From contig NZ_SMKQ01000032.1 of the NCBI RefSeq assembly GCF_004348995.1, forward strand, positions 1-56,269: a stretch of DNA of 56,269 bases, given 5' to 3'. The position numbers and the translations under genes were made by a program. Source of the stretch: Nonomuraea terrae. Its GTDB lineage: Bacteria; Actinomycetota; Actinomycetes; Streptosporangiales; Streptosporangiaceae. Positions within the stretch are counted from its first letter, which is position 1, and each line of letters starts with the position of its first letter. Below, piece by piece: positions 24,899-33,701 of this stretch. The notes below the pieces were generated by a model, which was not told the DNA's origin, did not search any database, and saw only the letters and a program-made list of their open reading frames with translations.

Positions 24899-25983
24899 TG
24901 ACCCTCCAGCGCCGGGTCCAGGACGTCCTGGACGAACTTGTCGCCAAGGGGGCCGAAACCGGCATGCAGGTCGCCGTCCACCACCAGGGCCATCGGGTCG
25001 TCGACGCCGTCGCCGGCGTTGCCGACAGTAGGACCGGACGGCCGGTAACCCCGGAGACCTTGTTCTTCAGCTTCTCCACCGCCAAGGGCGTGGCCGCGTT
25101 GATCGCCCACCTGCTGGTCAGGAGCGGCCTGGTCGACTACGACACGCCGGTGGCGGAGGTGTGGCCGGAGTTCGGGATGCACGGCAAGGAAACCGCGACG
25201 CTGCGCCAGGTGCTGACGCACACAGTGGGAGTGCCGGCGATGCCCGGCGGACTCGGCCCCACCGACCTGGCCGACTGGCCACGGGTCTGCGCGGCGATCG
25301 CCGGCGCGGAACCCCGGTGGCGACCCGGCACCCGGACCGGCTACCACTCCTTCACCTTCGGCTTCCTGGTCGGCGAGATCGCGCGCCGGGTCACCGGGCA
25401 GCCGGTGCGGCAGCTGTTGCAGGACTGGGTCGCCGCGCCCCTCGGGATCGTCGGTGAGCTGTACTTCGGTGTGCCCCCGACCGAGCTCGCCCGGCTCGCC
25501 CGGCTGGAGGACACCGAGCCACATCTGGCCGAACCGCCGGGGCACGACAGCATCCTGGCGCCGTGGGAACGGCAACCCCGGGCGTCGATGGGCAACAGCC
25601 CCGACTTCCTCCAGGCCGACGTCCCGTCAGTGGGCACCTTCACTGCACGGGGGATCGCGACCGTGTACGCGGCGATCCTGGACGGCCGGCTGCTCGCCGC
25701 GGACCAGATGGCGGAGCTGTCGACTGTCGCCTTCGAGGGAATCGACCAGGTCTTCGGCAACTCCGCGCGGCTGGGCCTGGGCTACCCGCTTGGTCTCGTC
25801 GGCGCCCCAGCGGACAAGGCACCGACCACGTTCGGCTGGCCCGGCGGAGGGGGCAGCTACGCCTACGCCAACCCCGCCACGGGGACGTCGTTCGCGGTTA
25901 CCAAGAACCGCCTCACCCCAGATTTCGGCACCGCACAACGCCTCTCGGACGTCGTGACCGCCGAGATCGGCCCGCCCGCCTGA
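24898..25983 (+). CDS. Serine hydrolase, beta-lactamase/EstB type
   Basis: 361 aa. The SxxK motif is S-T-A-K in FSFSTAKGVAALIAH; a Tyr-x-Ser in GYHSFTFGFLVGEIARR occupies the second motif, and GWPGGGGSYAYANPATG the third. No signal peptide, hence a probable cytosolic esterase. This is the last gene of the ArsR-SRPBCC-SnoaL-hydrolase operon and starts at the ATGA overlap at 24898. It is distantly similar in type to the hydrolase at the window start, but not a recent duplicate. Confidence 0.9.
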   Translation: MTLQRRVQDVLDELVAKGAETGMQVAVHHQGHRVVDAVAGVADSRTGRPVTPETLFFSFSTAKGVAALIAHLLVRSGLVDYDTPVAEVWPEFGMHGKETATLRQVLTHTVGVPAMPGGLGPTDLADWPRVCAAIAGAEPRWRPGTRTGYHSFTFGFLVGEIARRVTGQPVRQLLQDWVAAPLGIVGELYFGVPPTELARLARLEDTEPHLAEPPGHDSILAPWERQPRASMGNSPDFLQADVPSVGTFTARGIATVYAAILDGRLLAADQMAELSTVAFEGIDQVFGNSARLGLGYPLGLVGAPADKAPTTFGWPGGGGSYAYANPATGTSFAVTKNRLTPDFGTAQRLSDVVTAEIGPPA

Positions 25984-26170
25984 TACCGGCCGCGCGGGCC
26001 GAATCGCCTACACCCTCGTCTGTGAAGAGCCAGTTAAGCCCAGCATCCCAATATGGCCGTAATGCCATTGCGCTATGCCAAGTCGAACTCTCCGCCTTTG
26101 GCCCCCTGCAGCGGCCCATGCGCGGCACCAAGCGGCCGGAAAGTGGCACAACACCCGACGCTGGCCCTGG

Positions 26171-26557
26171 GTGAGCCTCATCGGGAGGGTGCCGTTCGGC
26201 AGGGTGGGTCAGATCTACGGCGAAAGCCTGGCCACGATCCTGCTGCTCCCCAACCGTTACGCGGCCACGGGCCAGATGACTCAGCGGATCTTCGAAGCCG
26301 TCCTGGCCGGTTGTGTGCCGCTGGCACCGTCCACCATCGCGCACGTCGACCAGTTCGTCCCCGATGAGCTGATCGTCAACGACGCGAGCGACGTGATCAT
26401 CGCGGTGCATCGGCTGATGTTCCTCGCCGGAACGGTTGAACACTCCGACCTGATCGCGGCCTGCCTGGCCAAACTCGACGTCTTCCGACTCAGCCGTCAG
26501 CTGCAGATGCTGGAGGCGATTCTGGGCGAGTTCGGTGCGCTCCGGAGCTGCCGATGA
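26171..26557 (+). pseudogene. C-terminal fragment of a glycosyltransferase-like protein
   Basis: About 128 codons: GRVGQIYGESLATILLLPNR then YAATGQMTQRIFEAVLAGCV and PLAPSTIAHVDQFVP. The arrangement (small hydrophobic strand, then 'TQR.FEA..AGC.PL' and a final acidic helix) resembles the nucleotide-sugar half of GT4/CgeB-like glycosyltransferases. No N-terminal domain is present and upstream sequence (25984-26170) shows nothing convincing. Function is not established; an intact small protein from the GTG at 26171 is the alternative. Confidence 0.45.
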
Positions 26558-26619
26558 ACGCGACCGCACAGGGCCTCGGGGCCCTCTGACCTCGTCCTTT
26601 CCGACTATCGTGGAGCGCC

Positions 26620-27132
26620 ATGCAGATGAACCGGGTGGTCGTCGTCGGATCCGGTGGAAGCGGCAAGTCCCACGTGGCGCGCGAGCTCGGCCGGTTGCTG
26701 CAGGTGCCGGTCGTCCATCTGGACGCGGTCTACTACGACGACGAGTGGAACCCGCTTCCGCCGGAGAAGTTCGAGGCCGCCCAGCGGGAGTTGGTGGCGG
26801 AGCCGCGCTGGGTGATCGACGGCAACCACAACTCCTCGCTGCACATCCGGCTGGCGGCGTGCGACACCGTGGTGATGATGGACGTCCCCACGTGGGCCGC
26901 CCTGTGGGGCATCTTCTCCCGCCAGCTCCGGCACGGTGCCGGCCAGCACGGCTCCGGCGTCTACAACCGCATCCACTGGGGCGTGGTCTCGTACGTGGCG
27001 ACCTACCGGCGACGCATGCGGCCCAAGGTGCTGGCGAAGATCAACGAGCTCGCCGCGGGCAAGCAGGTGGTGTACCTGACCAGCCGCGCAGAGACGCGCC
27101 GCTGGCTGGAGCGGGTGGCCGCCGGCCGCTGA
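26620..27132 (+). CDS. P-loop nucleoside/adenylate-kinase-like ATPase (FlaR/topology-modulation type)
   Basis: 170 aa. Walker A GSGGSGKSHVARELG at residues 10-24, then VVHLDAVYYDDEWNPLPPEK, WVIDGNHNSSLHIRLAACD and a VVMMDVP strand. This is the family annotated 'topology modulation protein' or AAA family ATPase, with small-kinase fold and unknown substrate. TATCGT lies eight bases ahead of the ATG at 26620. It precedes the phosphotransferase gene by 58 bp, with a strong GGAGGAGG site between. Confidence 0.87.
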   Translation: MQMNRVVVVGSGGSGKSHVARELGRLLQVPVVHLDAVYYDDEWNPLPPEKFEAAQRELVAEPRWVIDGNHNSSLHIRLAACDTVVMMDVPTWAALWGIFSRQLRHGAGQHGSGVYNRIHWGVVSYVATYRRRMRPKVLAKINELAAGKQVVYLTSRAETRRWLERVAAGR

Positions 27133-27190
27133 CCCCCAGGGGCGGCGCCGGCCGTGCGGCGACGCCGGCCGCCGGAGGAGGTGACCGGCC

Positions 27191-27934
27191 GTGATCTTCA
27201 GCAAGCCGTACGCCACCCGCGAGGCGCTCGAACAGACCGTCGCCCACCACGCATGGCTCAAGGAGCACGCCGGACCGCTGCGGCTCCCGTCGATCGTGAC
27301 CGTTCACTGGGACCACATCGACTTCGTCCTGGTCGAGGGCCGCCACGCCCTCGTCGCCGACGCTCCGGCCGTGGCCACCGACCTCGGCTGTGCCCATGCC
27401 GCAGCCTGGAAGAGCGATCTGCACCGTGCGATCCTGACCGCCGCACATCCGCTGGCCGGTGGCCGGAAGCTGTCCGACTTCGTCGCTCCGCGCATCGCAG
27501 CTCTCCGCAGACACCGTGATGCTGGGCTGATCAGCGCCCAACAGGTGTCTGACGTGCAGTCGCCCCTGGCGATCAACCGTGCCACCCCGGTCGCCTTCTA
27601 CAAGGACACCAATCCGCGCAACGTCCTCATCACCGCTGAAGGCCCCGTCATGGTGGACTTCGACAGTCTGACTCTGGCGCCGTTCGGCTACGACCTTGCC
27701 AAGCTGCTGGTCACCCTGGCCATGACGTACGGCCCTCTCCCGCCCGAGATCTTCACGACCTACCTGGCTCGTTACAACGAGCCGCTCATGGTTGCCGGCC
27801 TGCCGCCGGTCCTCATCGACCAGTTCCGCGCTCACGCGGAAATGCATCACCTGCTCACCCTGCCCTATCTCGGTAAGGGCGGTTACCGGTATCCGTGGCC
27901 GGGCGTCCGTCCCCTCCTGGAGGACCTGAAGTGA
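27191..27934 (+). CDS. Aminoglycoside-phosphotransferase-family kinase
   Basis: 247 aa APH/choline-kinase fold. The catalytic loop is FYKDTNPRNVLI: the Asp and the Asn five residues later are kept, while the Brenner-motif His is replaced by Tyr. MVDFDSLTLAPFGYDLAKLL supplies the metal-binding DFD. Short N-lobe compared with typical APH enzymes. GTG start at 27191 with GGAGG nine bases upstream. Overlaps the histidine phosphatase by four bases (GTGA). Substrate unknown; antibiotic resistance should not be assumed. Confidence 0.85.
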   Translation: MIFSKPYATREALEQTVAHHAWLKEHAGPLRLPSIVTVHWDHIDFVLVEGRHALVADAPAVATDLGCAHAAAWKSDLHRAILTAAHPLAGGRKLSDFVAPRIAALRRHRDAGLISAQQVSDVQSPLAINRATPVAFYKDTNPRNVLITAEGPVMVDFDSLTLAPFGYDLAKLLVTLAMTYGPLPPEIFTTYLARYNEPLMVAGLPPVLIDQFRAHAEMHHLLTLPYLGKGGYRYPWPGVRPLLEDLK

Positions 27935-28578
27935 TCTCCACCGAACTGATCTTCATCCGCCACGGAGAGGCGCGATGCAATGTGGACGGCGTCGTCGGCG
28001 GCCCGCGTACCTGCACGGGACTGACCGACCTCGGCCGCACGCAGATGACGCTGACCGCCGCCCGCCTCCTCTTCGAACACGAGACGAACCCGTTCACCCG
28101 GGTGTACGCCGGACCTCGCCAGCGGCTTCGGGAGAGCGGCTGCATCCTGGCCGACGCCGTCGACCTGCCGCTGATCACCAGTCATGCGCTGGACGGCCCC
28201 GTCCACGGCGATGCCGACGGCAAACCCTGGCACGAGGTGAAGACCGCGTTCCAGGGAGGCCCGCACGCTCATCCTGATCAATCGTGGGCGCCGGGCTCCG
28301 ACACCTGGAACGGCTATCTCAAACGCGCCGGCGCGGTCCTGGCCGATCTCATCCGAAACCATCAGGGAGAACGCGTCCTGTTCGCCGCCCACGGTGAAAC
28401 CGTACTCGCCGCGCACGCTCTCCTGCTCGATCTACGTCCCGGCCTGACGAGCAGCTTCACCGTCGACCATGCCTCGATCACCCGTTGGCAGCTGCACCGC
28501 AGCCGGTTCGGTGTCGAGCGATGGATGCTGCTCTGCCACAACGACACCGCCCACCTGCATGAGTCGGCCGGCTCATGA
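27931..28578 (+). CDS. Histidine phosphatase (phosphoglycerate-mutase-like)
   Basis: 215 aa. The catalytic RHG box is in LIFIRHGEARCNVDG and the second His in VLFAAHGETVLAAHALLLDL. It may dephosphorylate a small phosphorylated product. GTG start within the preceding stop, and its own stop overlaps the following ATG (28575), so kinase, phosphatase and second kinase are translationally coupled. Confidence 0.88.
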   Translation: MISTELIFIRHGEARCNVDGVVGGPRTCTGLTDLGRTQMTLTAARLLFEHETNPFTRVYAGPRQRLRESGCILADAVDLPLITSHALDGPVHGDADGKPWHEVKTAFQGGPHAHPDQSWAPGSDTWNGYLKRAGAVLADLIRNHQGERVLFAAHGETVLAAHALLLDLRPGLTSSFTVDHASITRWQLHRSRFGVERWMLLCHNDTAHLHESAGS

Positions 28579-28908
28579 GCAGCACCGATAGCGACCCGCT
28601 GGCTCTGGCCCGCCACCATCTCGGCCCTGTCAGGCCGCTTCCGTGTCCCGACCTGCCGTCGCACCTCCGGCTCCTCGCCGCGGACGACGGACAGCGCTAC
28701 ATGCTCAAGCGCCACACCGCACACGAACGGTTCCACGCGGAGGCCCACGCCTACTCCACCTGGGTCCCGTCCCTCGGTGAACACGCCCCGACCCTGATCC
28801 ACGCCGATCCGGACAGCCTCTCGTTACTGCTGACCGTCATGCCGGGGCAACGCGCTACGCAACTGATCGAGGGTTCCCCCGCCGAACAGCAGGCTCACCG
28901 CGACGCGG
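28575..28908 (+). pseudogene. Phosphotransferase N-lobe, truncated
   Basis: About 110 codons of a second APH-fold kinase: LLAADDGQRYMLKRHTAHER includes the ATP-binding Lys, followed by TLIHADPDSLSLLLTVMPGQ, the hinge. Similarity ends near AHRDAG at 28907, before any catalytic loop, and the downstream sequence continues as a CorC tail in another frame. The junction is a deletion or recombination point. Confidence 0.75.
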
Positions 28909-29334
28909 GTCACCCTCATCATCGACGAACGCGGCTCGGTCGACGGCATCGTCACACTCGAGGACCTCCTGGAAGAGGTCGTCGGCGAGATCTACGACGA
29001 AACCGACCGCGACGTCGTAAACGCGGTCCGCGAGCCCGACGGCGGCCTGCTGCTGCCCGGCACCTTCCCCGTGCACGACCTGCCTGACCTCGACGTCCAT
29101 CTGGAGGAGCAGCCCGAGAGTGACTACACCACCATCGCGGGCCTCATCCTGACCATGCTCGGCCACGTGCCCGACACCCATGGCGAAACCGTCACTGCCG
29201 GAGCCTGGCAGCTGCGGGTTCAGGCCGTCGAAGGCCACGCCATTACGCAGGTCCGCCTAACTCCCATCCGAGACGACGCGGCAGCCGGTCCCGGCGGGGT
29301 CGAGCACGAAGCCGAGGCCAGCCGAACCGCCTGA
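28909..29334 (+). pseudogene. C-terminal fragment of a CorC/HlyC-type CBS protein
   Basis: In frame from 28909 the sequence reads VTLIIDERGSVDGIVTLEDL and LEEVVGEIYDETD, the end of the second CBS domain, followed by a CorC_HlyC domain (LLLPGTFPVHDLPDLDV, TTIAGLILTMLG, WQLRVQAVEG). The DUF21 membrane part and first CBS are missing. It is joined directly to the truncated phosphotransferase and has no start of its own. Confidence 0.75.
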
Positions 29335-29440
29335 CCTCAGCACGTCCCTGGCACGCCCGCGCGGAGGTTAGAGGCAGGGCTCTGTTCCGCGTGGCGGGAA
29401 GAACGGGTGTCGCTCCTCGGGCGGCGGGAAGCGGACAGGC

Positions 29441-30061
29441 ATGGATGGCCCATCGCTGATGGAGGCTATCCGGGCCAAGGGGGTGACCGACCCTCGGCTG
29501 CTGGCCGCCGTCGCCGCTACGCCGCGCGAGCGGTTCGTGCCGCCGCCTCACGCCGCGCGCGCCGGGCTGGACGAGCCCATTCCGATCGGCCATGGGCAGC
29601 CCACCACTCAGCCGTCGCTGGTCGCCGAGATGGTCGATGCGCTGCGATTGTCGGGCGGGGAGACCGTCCTGGAGATCGGCACGGGGTACGGCTACCAGAC
29701 CGCCCTACTGGCGCGTCTGGCCGGCACGGTCTACACCGTGGAACGCCACGCTGACCTGGCCGACCACGCACGGGCGAATCTTTCCGCCCTGGGCGTCGCC
29801 AACGCCGAGGTGGTGGTGGGTGACGGCACGGCAGGCCTACCAGACCTTGCTCCCTTCGATGCGATCATCGTGTCCGCAGCGGCCACCAGAGTGCCCGATC
29901 CGCTGGCCGAGCAGCTCGCCGAAGGTGGCCGGCTGGTCATGCCGATCACCACGGCACTGGCCGACATGGTCACCGTGTACGGCAAGAGAGGCGGCCGCTT
30001 GCTGCGGCGGCGGTCACTCGTGGCCGCCAACTTCGTCCCCCTTATCGGCACGTACGCCTGA
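29441..30061 (+). CDS. pcm: Protein-L-isoaspartate O-methyltransferase
   Basis: 206 aa SAM-dependent methyltransferase repairing isoaspartyl residues. Motif I is VLEIGTGYGYQTALLA, the N-terminal substrate region RERFVPPPHAARAG then PIPIGHGQPTTQPSLVAEMV includes the family's IGxGQTxSxP-like box, and motif II region reads DAIIVSAAATRVPDPL. Length and order match PIMT. It stands alone between the CorC fragment and an AT-rich non-coding stretch. Confidence 0.85.
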   Translation: MDGPSLMEAIRAKGVTDPRLLAAVAATPRERFVPPPHAARAGLDEPIPIGHGQPTTQPSLVAEMVDALRLSGGETVLEIGTGYGYQTALLARLAGTVYTVERHADLADHARANLSALGVANAEVVVGDGTAGLPDLAPFDAIIVSAAATRVPDPLAEQLAEGGRLVMPITTALADMVTVYGKRGGRLLRRRSLVAANFVPLIGTYA

Positions 30062-30558
30062 GCGCTGATCAGGCTCTGACCTCACGGCTCCAGAGGCCCG
30101 TACTGCCGGCATCGCGCGAACTTAGAAAACGCCGTCCGCCTTGGCCACTCGGATGACCAGTCGTGGACCAGTGGCCGGCCACTTGAGAGCGGCCGACCGG
30201 GGCGATGACATAGCTCCAGGTCAAAGCTGAATAGGGGCGGCCAGTCGCTGCGCCGACTGTGCTGGCTAGCTCAGCATCTAGGAGAGGGATTGGGCGGCCT
30301 TATTCTCGAGCTCTATTAGTCAATTATCTAGTGCCGCATTTATCTGTGCTCTCCGACTTATTTTCTCCGCATCTCTTGGTTGGCCGATATGGGTACCACC
30401 ATTTCGCTTCTTTCCTTGTATTTGATGTGCTGGACTGACCGCTATTTTGGCGCGACTTAATAGTAAAGACTCGCCGAATGTCGTTGATCTGGGCTCCGGT
30501 TCGGGATTGAATTGAATTGAACCGAACTGTGGGTGGCGCGGACGGTCGGAGGCTGCCG
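30062..30558. other. Non-coding stretch with an AT-rich core
   Basis: About 500 bp without a supportable gene. From about 30295 to 30500 the GC content drops visibly below the surrounding 70% (many ATT/TTA triplets), unlike anything else in the window. It lies just upstream of a methylase stub and an excisionase, so it probably belongs to foreign element DNA. Confidence 0.5.
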
Positions 30559-30690
30559 ATGACCGTATTGAGGCAGCCGTACTGGCACGACAGCCAGGCG
30601 GCCATCTACCACGGCGACGCGCAGCACGTGCTGCCCAAGATGCTTGCAGGCTCGGCAGACTGCGCGAGCCGTCCTGGAGCGGCGGCATGA
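30559..30690 (+). pseudogene. DNA methyltransferase N-terminal stub
   Basis: 43 codons read LRQPYWHDSQAAIYHGDAQH and VLPKMLAGSADC, the start of N4/N6 site-specific DNA methylases (YW.D....Y.GD...VL..M..GS.D), and stop before the SPPY catalytic motif. The stop overlaps the ATG of the excisionase gene. Such methylases occur on actinomycete integrative elements. Confidence 0.6.
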
Positions 30691-30905
30691 AGGCTATGAC
30701 ATTTCGCGATCTGCAGGATCTGCCACCCACCATCGACCTGATGACCGCTGCCCGTGTCCTTGGAATCGGCCGGTCCAAGGCGTACCAACTCGCCCGTGAC
30801 GGCGAGTTCCCCTTTCGGATCATCCGCATCGGTGATCTCTATCGGGTCTGCACCGCTGACCTCATGAAGGTCCTCGGGGTGGAAACGGACGAGAGAGTGA
30901 GCTGA
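30687..30905 (+). CDS. Excisionase-like small HTH protein
   Basis: 72 aa single-domain wHTH/MerR-like protein: TIDLMTAARVLGIGRSKAYQ then LARDGEFPFRIIRIGDLYRV. This is the helix-turn-helix form typical of Xis proteins that sit directly ahead of the integrase in pSAM2-like elements. Here the integrase is gone and IS debris follows. The reading frame is intact. tRNA-Pro lies about 1 kb downstream. Confidence 0.75.
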   Translation: MKAMTFRDLQDLPPTIDLMTAARVLGIGRSKAYQLARDGEFPFRIIRIGDLYRVCTADLMKVLGVETDERVS

Positions 30906-30929
30906 CCTTCGTAATCGCGTTGCACCCTA

Positions 30930-31425
30930 GGACGCCGACGCCGTCCACGCCTACACCATCGAGCAACTCGGCCCGGCGGCGTGCCGATCGTCGACGAACA
31001 GGCTTCGAAAAGAAGGACACCTCGGCCGGAGTGCAATGCCAGCACTCCGGCACCACCGGCAAGACCGAGAACTGCCAGATCGGCGTCCTTGTGGCCTATG
31101 CCACCCCGCTGGCAGAGCGCTCATTGACCGTCGGCTCTACCTGCCTGAACATTTCTGGCCGGCAGACTCCGCTCGCTGCGCGCAGGCCGGCATCCCCGCA
31201 CATGCCGGCTGCGTACTGGCCATCACCGCCCATCGCACCCTCGTCCTGGACGGGATTAAGCAGGTCGCCCAGGTCACGCGAATGGTGGCAGACCGGCACT
31301 GGCACCACTACAGGCGCCAGGGCCGACGCCAAGGTACACCGCCTCTACGCCCCGGGCCCTGGGCCCACATCGACACCGGCCCGGCTTGCGGAGCCTTCCC
31401 GCTGTTTACCCACCACGGGCCGTGA
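30930..31425 (+). pseudogene. IS701-like DDE transposase remnant
   Basis: Across two frames the strand reads TGFEKKDTSAGVQCQHSGTT and GKTENCQIGVLVAYATP, then ALIDRRLYLPEHFWPADSAR, and near the end AHIDTGPACGAFPLFTHHGP. These are ordered motifs of IS701-family transposases (the D-E-T-G-F-x-K-K box, NCQ, LYLPE). Several frameshifts; no terminal repeats identified. Confidence 0.65.
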
Positions 31426-31900
31426 AACCAGGCGTAACCAATCGCCGGCTCGCGGCCCTCGGAGTGGTGGCATCGCGCCGCGCAGACGCAGTTGGTCGGC
31501 GCAGCGGCCTACAACGGCGTTGAGGGCGTCCGGCGTGTGTGGTCGACCAGGTCCCGCACCCTCACTGTGGCGAAGACGCTGAGCCTTCGAGGGTCGCTCA
31601 CATGCTCGCCTAGCAAGGCGCCCGTTGGCTGGCACGGGCCTATTCAGCCAGAGATCGACGGCAGGACCGTCGCTAGGCTAGGGGGACGTGCGTGTCGATC
31701 AAGGACTGGGTCGCGATGCCAGCCAGCAGCGCCTGGTGGAAGCCACGTTCAATCGGACACGAGATCAGGTGCTTTCTAGTGCCGTCTGGGGTTAGCGGTA
31801 GTCACATGATCGGGTTCAAACCACTAACGCCACGCTAACGAACGATCAAGGGCTTGACCGCTGTCGCCAGCGATCAGGCCCTTGACCTGCAACTACAGTG
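31426..31900. other. Degenerate region without recognisable gene
   Basis: About 475 bp between the IS701-like remnant and tRNA-Pro. Only feature: an inverted repeat TCAAGGGC ... GCCCTTGA at about 31847-31886, just downstream (on the minus strand) of the tRNA, which could form a terminator or be part of the old element end. No integrase motifs found. Confidence 0.4.
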
Positions 31901-31974
31901 TCGGGGTGGCGGGATTTGAACCCACGACCTCTTCGTCCCGAACGAAGCGCGCTGCCAAGCTGCGCTACACCCCG
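31901..31974 (-). tRNA. tRNA-Pro (anticodon CGG)
   Basis: The minus strand folds as a complete cloverleaf: acceptor CGGGGTG/CACCCCG with discriminator A, D arm with AGCGCAGCTTGGCAGCGC, anticodon arm CTTCG-TTCGGGA-CGAAG, and T arm GTGGGTTCAAATCCCGC. The loop gives anticodon CGG, and C1:G72 is typical of tRNA-Pro. CCA is not encoded. tRNA-Pro genes are integration sites for pSAM2-type elements, in line with the excisionase relic nearby. Confidence 0.95.
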
Positions 31975-32039
31975 GCGCACGCCCGTCGTGTGCGTGCTTG
32001 AAGAAGTCTAGCCCACTTCCGGGATGGTTGTGACCGCCT

Positions 32040-32933
32040 TCAGCGCCGGGGAACCAGGGTCAGCAAAGTCGCCTCCGGGAAGCAGGCGAAGCGGGCCGGG
32101 GCGTACGGGGAGGTGCCGAGGCCGGCCGAGACGTGCAGCCAGGCGCCGTCGTGGCGGCTCAGGCCCTTCACCCTGGCCCGGTCGATGCCGCAGTTGGTCA
32201 CCAGGGCGCCGTAGAAGGGGACGCAGAGCTGGCCGCCGTGGGTGTGGCCGGCGAGCAGGAGCTCGTAGCCGTCGGCCGCGAAGAGGGACATGTTGCGCGG
32301 CTCGGGCGAGTGCATGACGCCCAGCCGCAGGTCGGCGTCGGAGGGCGCCGGGCCCGCCACGAGGTCGTAGCGGTCACGGGAGATGTGGGAGTCGTGGATG
32401 CCCGCCACGGCGACGTCGAGGTCGCCCACCTTGATGCGGGCGGTGGTGTTGTTCATGTCGAGCCAGCCCTCGGCCGCCATGCCCGCCCCGAGCTCCTCCC
32501 ACGGCAGGGACGGCACGTGCTGGCGGCGCTCGTTCTTGGACGTACGCCACAGGTAGCGGGCCGGGTTCTTCGGCTTGGGGGCGTAGAGGTCGTTGGAGCC
32601 GTACACGAACAGGCCGGGACGCGACAGCAAGGGCTCCAGGGCGTGCAGGAGCGACGGGACGGCGTCCGGGTGGGCGATCGAGTCGCCGGTGTTGACCACC
32701 AAGTCGGGCTCCAGGGAGCCCAGGGAACGCACCCAGTTGATCAGCATCGAACGGCCCGGCGTCAGATGCAGGTCGGACAGGTGGAGGATGCGCACGGGAC
32801 GCTGCCCGCGCTCCAGCACGGGTACGTCGAAGCGGCGCAGGCGGAACCAGTTGCGCTCCACCACGGAGGCGTAGGTCAGCCCGGCCAGGCCGAGGCCGAA
32901 CACGGACAGGGGCACTGCGACGGCTTTCCTCAC
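32040..32933 (-). CDS. Metallophosphoesterase (YkuE/YaeI-like)
   Basis: 297 aa. An N-terminal hydrophobic helix (AVAVPLSVFGLGLAGLTYAS) anchors it at the membrane. The metal sites are HLSDLHL, NTGDSI, GSND and GHTHGGQ, a full calcineurin-like set. Relatives act on phospholipids or UDP-sugars. GTG start at 32933 gives the family's usual MRKA- start; a GTG at 32915 is possible. It corresponds in position to Rv3683, next to the PBP, and marks the left end of the conserved core. Confidence 0.88.
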   Translation of the reverse strand: MRKAVAVPLSVFGLGLAGLTYASVVERNWFRLRRFDVPVLERGQRPVRILHLSDLHLTPGRSMLINWVRSLGSLEPDLVVNTGDSIAHPDAVPSLLHALEPLLSRPGLFVYGSNDLYAPKPKNPARYLWRTSKNERRQHVPSLPWEELGAGMAAEGWLDMNNTTARIKVGDLDVAVAGIHDSHISRDRYDLVAGPAPSDADLRLGVMHSPEPRNMSLFAADGYELLLAGHTHGGQLCVPFYGALVTNCGIDRARVKGLSRHDGAWLHVSAGLGTSPYAPARFACFPEATLLTLVPRR

Positions 32934-33002
32934 CCCTTCATGATGCCCGACATCGGGCGGGAGACGACCGTGGCGGTCCGCACAGGCGGCAAGATGGACC
33001 GC

Positions 33003-33461
33003 ATGAGCGCATTGAAGGACAAGCTGAAGGCCGATCTGACGGCCTCGCTGAAGAGCCGGGACGAGGTACGCCTCCGGACCATCCGGATGGCACTGGCCGC
33101 GGTGAACGTCGAAGAGGTCGCCGGCAAGGAGGCCAGGGAGCTGACCGACGACGAGGTCATCAAGGTCCTCACCAAGGAGGCCAAGAAGCGGCGCGAGGCG
33201 GCGGAGGCGTTCGGCAACGCGGGGCGCGCCGAGCAGGCGCAGGCCGAGCTCGACGAGCAGAAGGTGCTGGAGGAGTACCTGCCGGCGCAGCTGTCCGACG
33301 AGGAGCTGGCCGTGCTGGTCGACGCCGCCATCGCCGAGACCGGGGCCTCGGGCCCGCAGGCCATGGGTCAGGTCATGAAGGCCGTCAACCCGAAGGTCGC
33401 CGGTCGCGCCGAGGGTGGCCGCGTCGCCGCCGCCGTACGCGCCCGCCTCGCGGCCAAGTAA
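33003..33461 (+). CDS. GatB/YqeY-domain protein
   Basis: 152 aa YqeY homologue: MSALKDKLKADLTASLKSRD then TIRMALAAVNVEEVAGKEA, a central charged helix, and PKVAGRAEGGRVAAAVRARL at the C-terminus, the tRNA-binding tail-like domain shared with GatB. Possibly linked to tRNA-dependent amidation; unproven. The ATG at 33003 is chosen over the in-frame ATG at 32994. Divergent from the metallophosphoesterase. Confidence 0.9.
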   Translation: MSALKDKLKADLTASLKSRDEVRLRTIRMALAAVNVEEVAGKEARELTDDEVIKVLTKEAKKRREAAEAFGNAGRAEQAQAELDEQKVLEEYLPAQLSDEELAVLVDAAIAETGASGPQAMGQVMKAVNPKVAGRAEGGRVAAAVRARLAAK

Positions 33462-33701
33462 CACCGACCGGCCGCCTCCCCGGCTCACGCCGCAGCTTTG
33501 ACCGGCGGGCCGTGATCGGGCGGGTCTCTGTGCGGGTTCCGCCGATCCGGGCCTCCGAGGCCTCCGCACCTGGTGGGCGGGGGCCTCAGCGCTTCACGGG
33601 CCCGTCTCCGGGCCGCGAAGGCGCGGGAGAGGGCCCGGCCGGTCCACCGGACTCCCGGAAGGCCCACAAGCGCCCGCAGGCCCGCAGAGGCCCCTGGAGG
33701 G

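Noticed and set aside
27191..27934. Aminoglycoside resistance gene
   Set aside because: The APH fold is used for many substrates; the catalytic motif is altered and the context is a kinase/phosphatase unit, so resistance is not supported.
31805..31830. GGGTTCAAA near 31811 as a duplicated tRNA-Pro att half
   Set aside because: Only nine bases match the T-arm and the flanks differ, so it is not a convincing att repeat.
32133..33461. A long plus-strand frame that would fuse sequence opposite the metallophosphoesterase to YqeY
   Set aside because: Only the last 152 codons match YqeY; the rest is antisense shadow.
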